Source of the DNA: Novosphingobium sp. PhB165
Lineage (GTDB): Bacteria > Pseudomonadota > Alphaproteobacteria > Sphingomonadales > Sphingomonadaceae
Direction: 5' to 3'
Assembly (NCBI RefSeq): GCF_004341845.1
Contig: NZ_SLVB01000005.1
Span: 372,001 to 436,000 of the forward strand
DNA: 64,000 bases
Positions within the stretch are counted from its first letter, which is position 1, and every line of letters begins with the position of its first letter. Shown in pieces: positions 63,454-64,000 of this stretch. The notes beneath the pieces are model-generated. The model made no database searches, was not told where the DNA came from, and worked only from the letters and a program-made list of their open reading frames with translations. The position numbers were made by a program, and so were the translations under genes.

Positions 63454-64000
63454 GCGCCAGATGTGCGCGCGGCCATGCGGCGCGTCGGCATCTGCACCAG
63501 CCTTTCAATCAAAGTGATATCCCTGCGGGTTGCTGAGCACCGGCAATTCGCTTCATCGGCGAATGACGCCCCGGCCTGAAAGCATTGGCCACGCCTCGGT
63601 AGATATTCGCGCACTCGAAACCTCAAGCCGGAGTTCCATCCCGAGAAGTCGCTCGTGAGCGGCTGATTCCGCTCGGCGAGAGCGCAGCAGGGCCGCTTGC
63701 CGATATTGGGGATTTCCGGGGAAGGGATTGGGGCTTGGGGAAATAGCGGGATGGCGCCGGTCCGGGCCGCTTCGGGGAAATCCGGGGACGCTATTCTCTC
63801 GAACCCGCAGAATTCTTCCACGGTCTACAGTGCGGCGAGCCCGATTCCGCATTAGCCGGAGCGGCCCCTGTTCGAGGAGTCCCGCCCTGCCGCGCCGTCC
63901 CGGTGCGCCGCAAGGCATTGGATGCTTCGCTTTCCAGTCTGAAAAGTGGGGATGGAACGGGGTGTTTCGGGGACAGTCCGGGATAGGTATTTTACCGGAG
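63454..64000. other. terminal region without a recognised gene
   Basis: 547 bases. Just after the last gene a hairpin-like sequence (CAGATG...CATCTG with inner GCGCGC/GCGCGT) spans 63457-63494. The rest is rich in GGGGAAATCCGGGG-type runs and holds only Arg-rich open frames, which look spurious. Confidence 0.5.

Noticed and set aside
63553-63918. Minus-strand open frame of 121 codons near the right edge
   Set aside because: Arg/Pro-rich, no ribosome site or motif; looks like a chance frame.

Overview
The window is a GC-rich chromosomal segment from an alphaproteobacterium, most likely a member of the Sphingomonadales such as Novosphingobium. This is inferred from several things seen together: two large TonB-dependent receptors, a chromosomal virB cluster, COQ9 and DUF1134 genes, the ppk-ppx pair, and many copies of short palindromic elements of a kind common in sphingomonads. 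There is no phage, transposase, CRISPR array or rRNA operon. One tRNA gene (tRNA-Ser, GCT) is present. The left edge cuts a beta-carbonic anhydrase gene.

Layout. Positions 1-4.6 kb hold carbonic anhydrase, an OmpR/EnvZ-type two-component pair, two small exported proteins and tRNA-Ser. 4.9-13.6 kb is housekeeping: a DUF1134 envelope protein, an aromatic aminotransferase, ribE-ribD, a YgjP-like metalloprotease, a YcgN-like protein, a Sco1-like copper chaperone, an ankyrin protein and COQ9. 13.6-17.4 kb carries feoAB behind a possible iron operator, ssb and a small Cys-motif exported protein. 17.5-22.1 kb is a divergent unit: an unusual double-TetR regulator facing a TonB receptor plus a tyrosine-phosphatase-like protein. 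A repeat-rich gap (22.1-22.7 kb) follows, then a small AT-richer orphan gene, a luciferase-like oxidoreductase with an IclR regulator, a glycosyltransferase/phosphoesterase pair, an atypical response regulator and a CrtC/AttH-like plus SnoaL-like divergent pair.

30.3-44.1 kb is the most interesting part. A GDT1-type cation transporter is preceded by a recognisable yybP-ykoY (manganese) riboswitch with a plausible alternative-pairing switch. Next come a TonB receptor and a surface-lipoprotein gene with Pho-box-like repeats upstream. Beyond these lies a seven-gene type IV secretion cluster (virB2-3-4-6-9-10-11) that lacks recognisable virB1, virB5, virB7, virB8 and virD4.

44.2-55.3 kb couples polyphosphate metabolism (ppx, ppk, minus strand) with a divergent three-gene transglutaminase/DUF2126, ATP-grasp/alpha-E and transglutaminase cluster of the predicted amidoligase type. 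55.3-63.5 kb holds a small unknown protein behind a very good Fur box, a plus-strand terminator with no gene in front of it (possible small RNA), a CMD-family protein, a sulfotransferase, ccmAB, phhB, an acyltransferase, an alkA-like glycosylase, a ferredoxin behind a perfect palindrome, and a cysteine-synthase-family enzyme. The last 550 bases show no gene.

Four families of short inverted repeats recur in the gaps. They are called A, B, C and D here, and some are nested or arranged as composites. All functions are read from sequence alone; no database search was possible.
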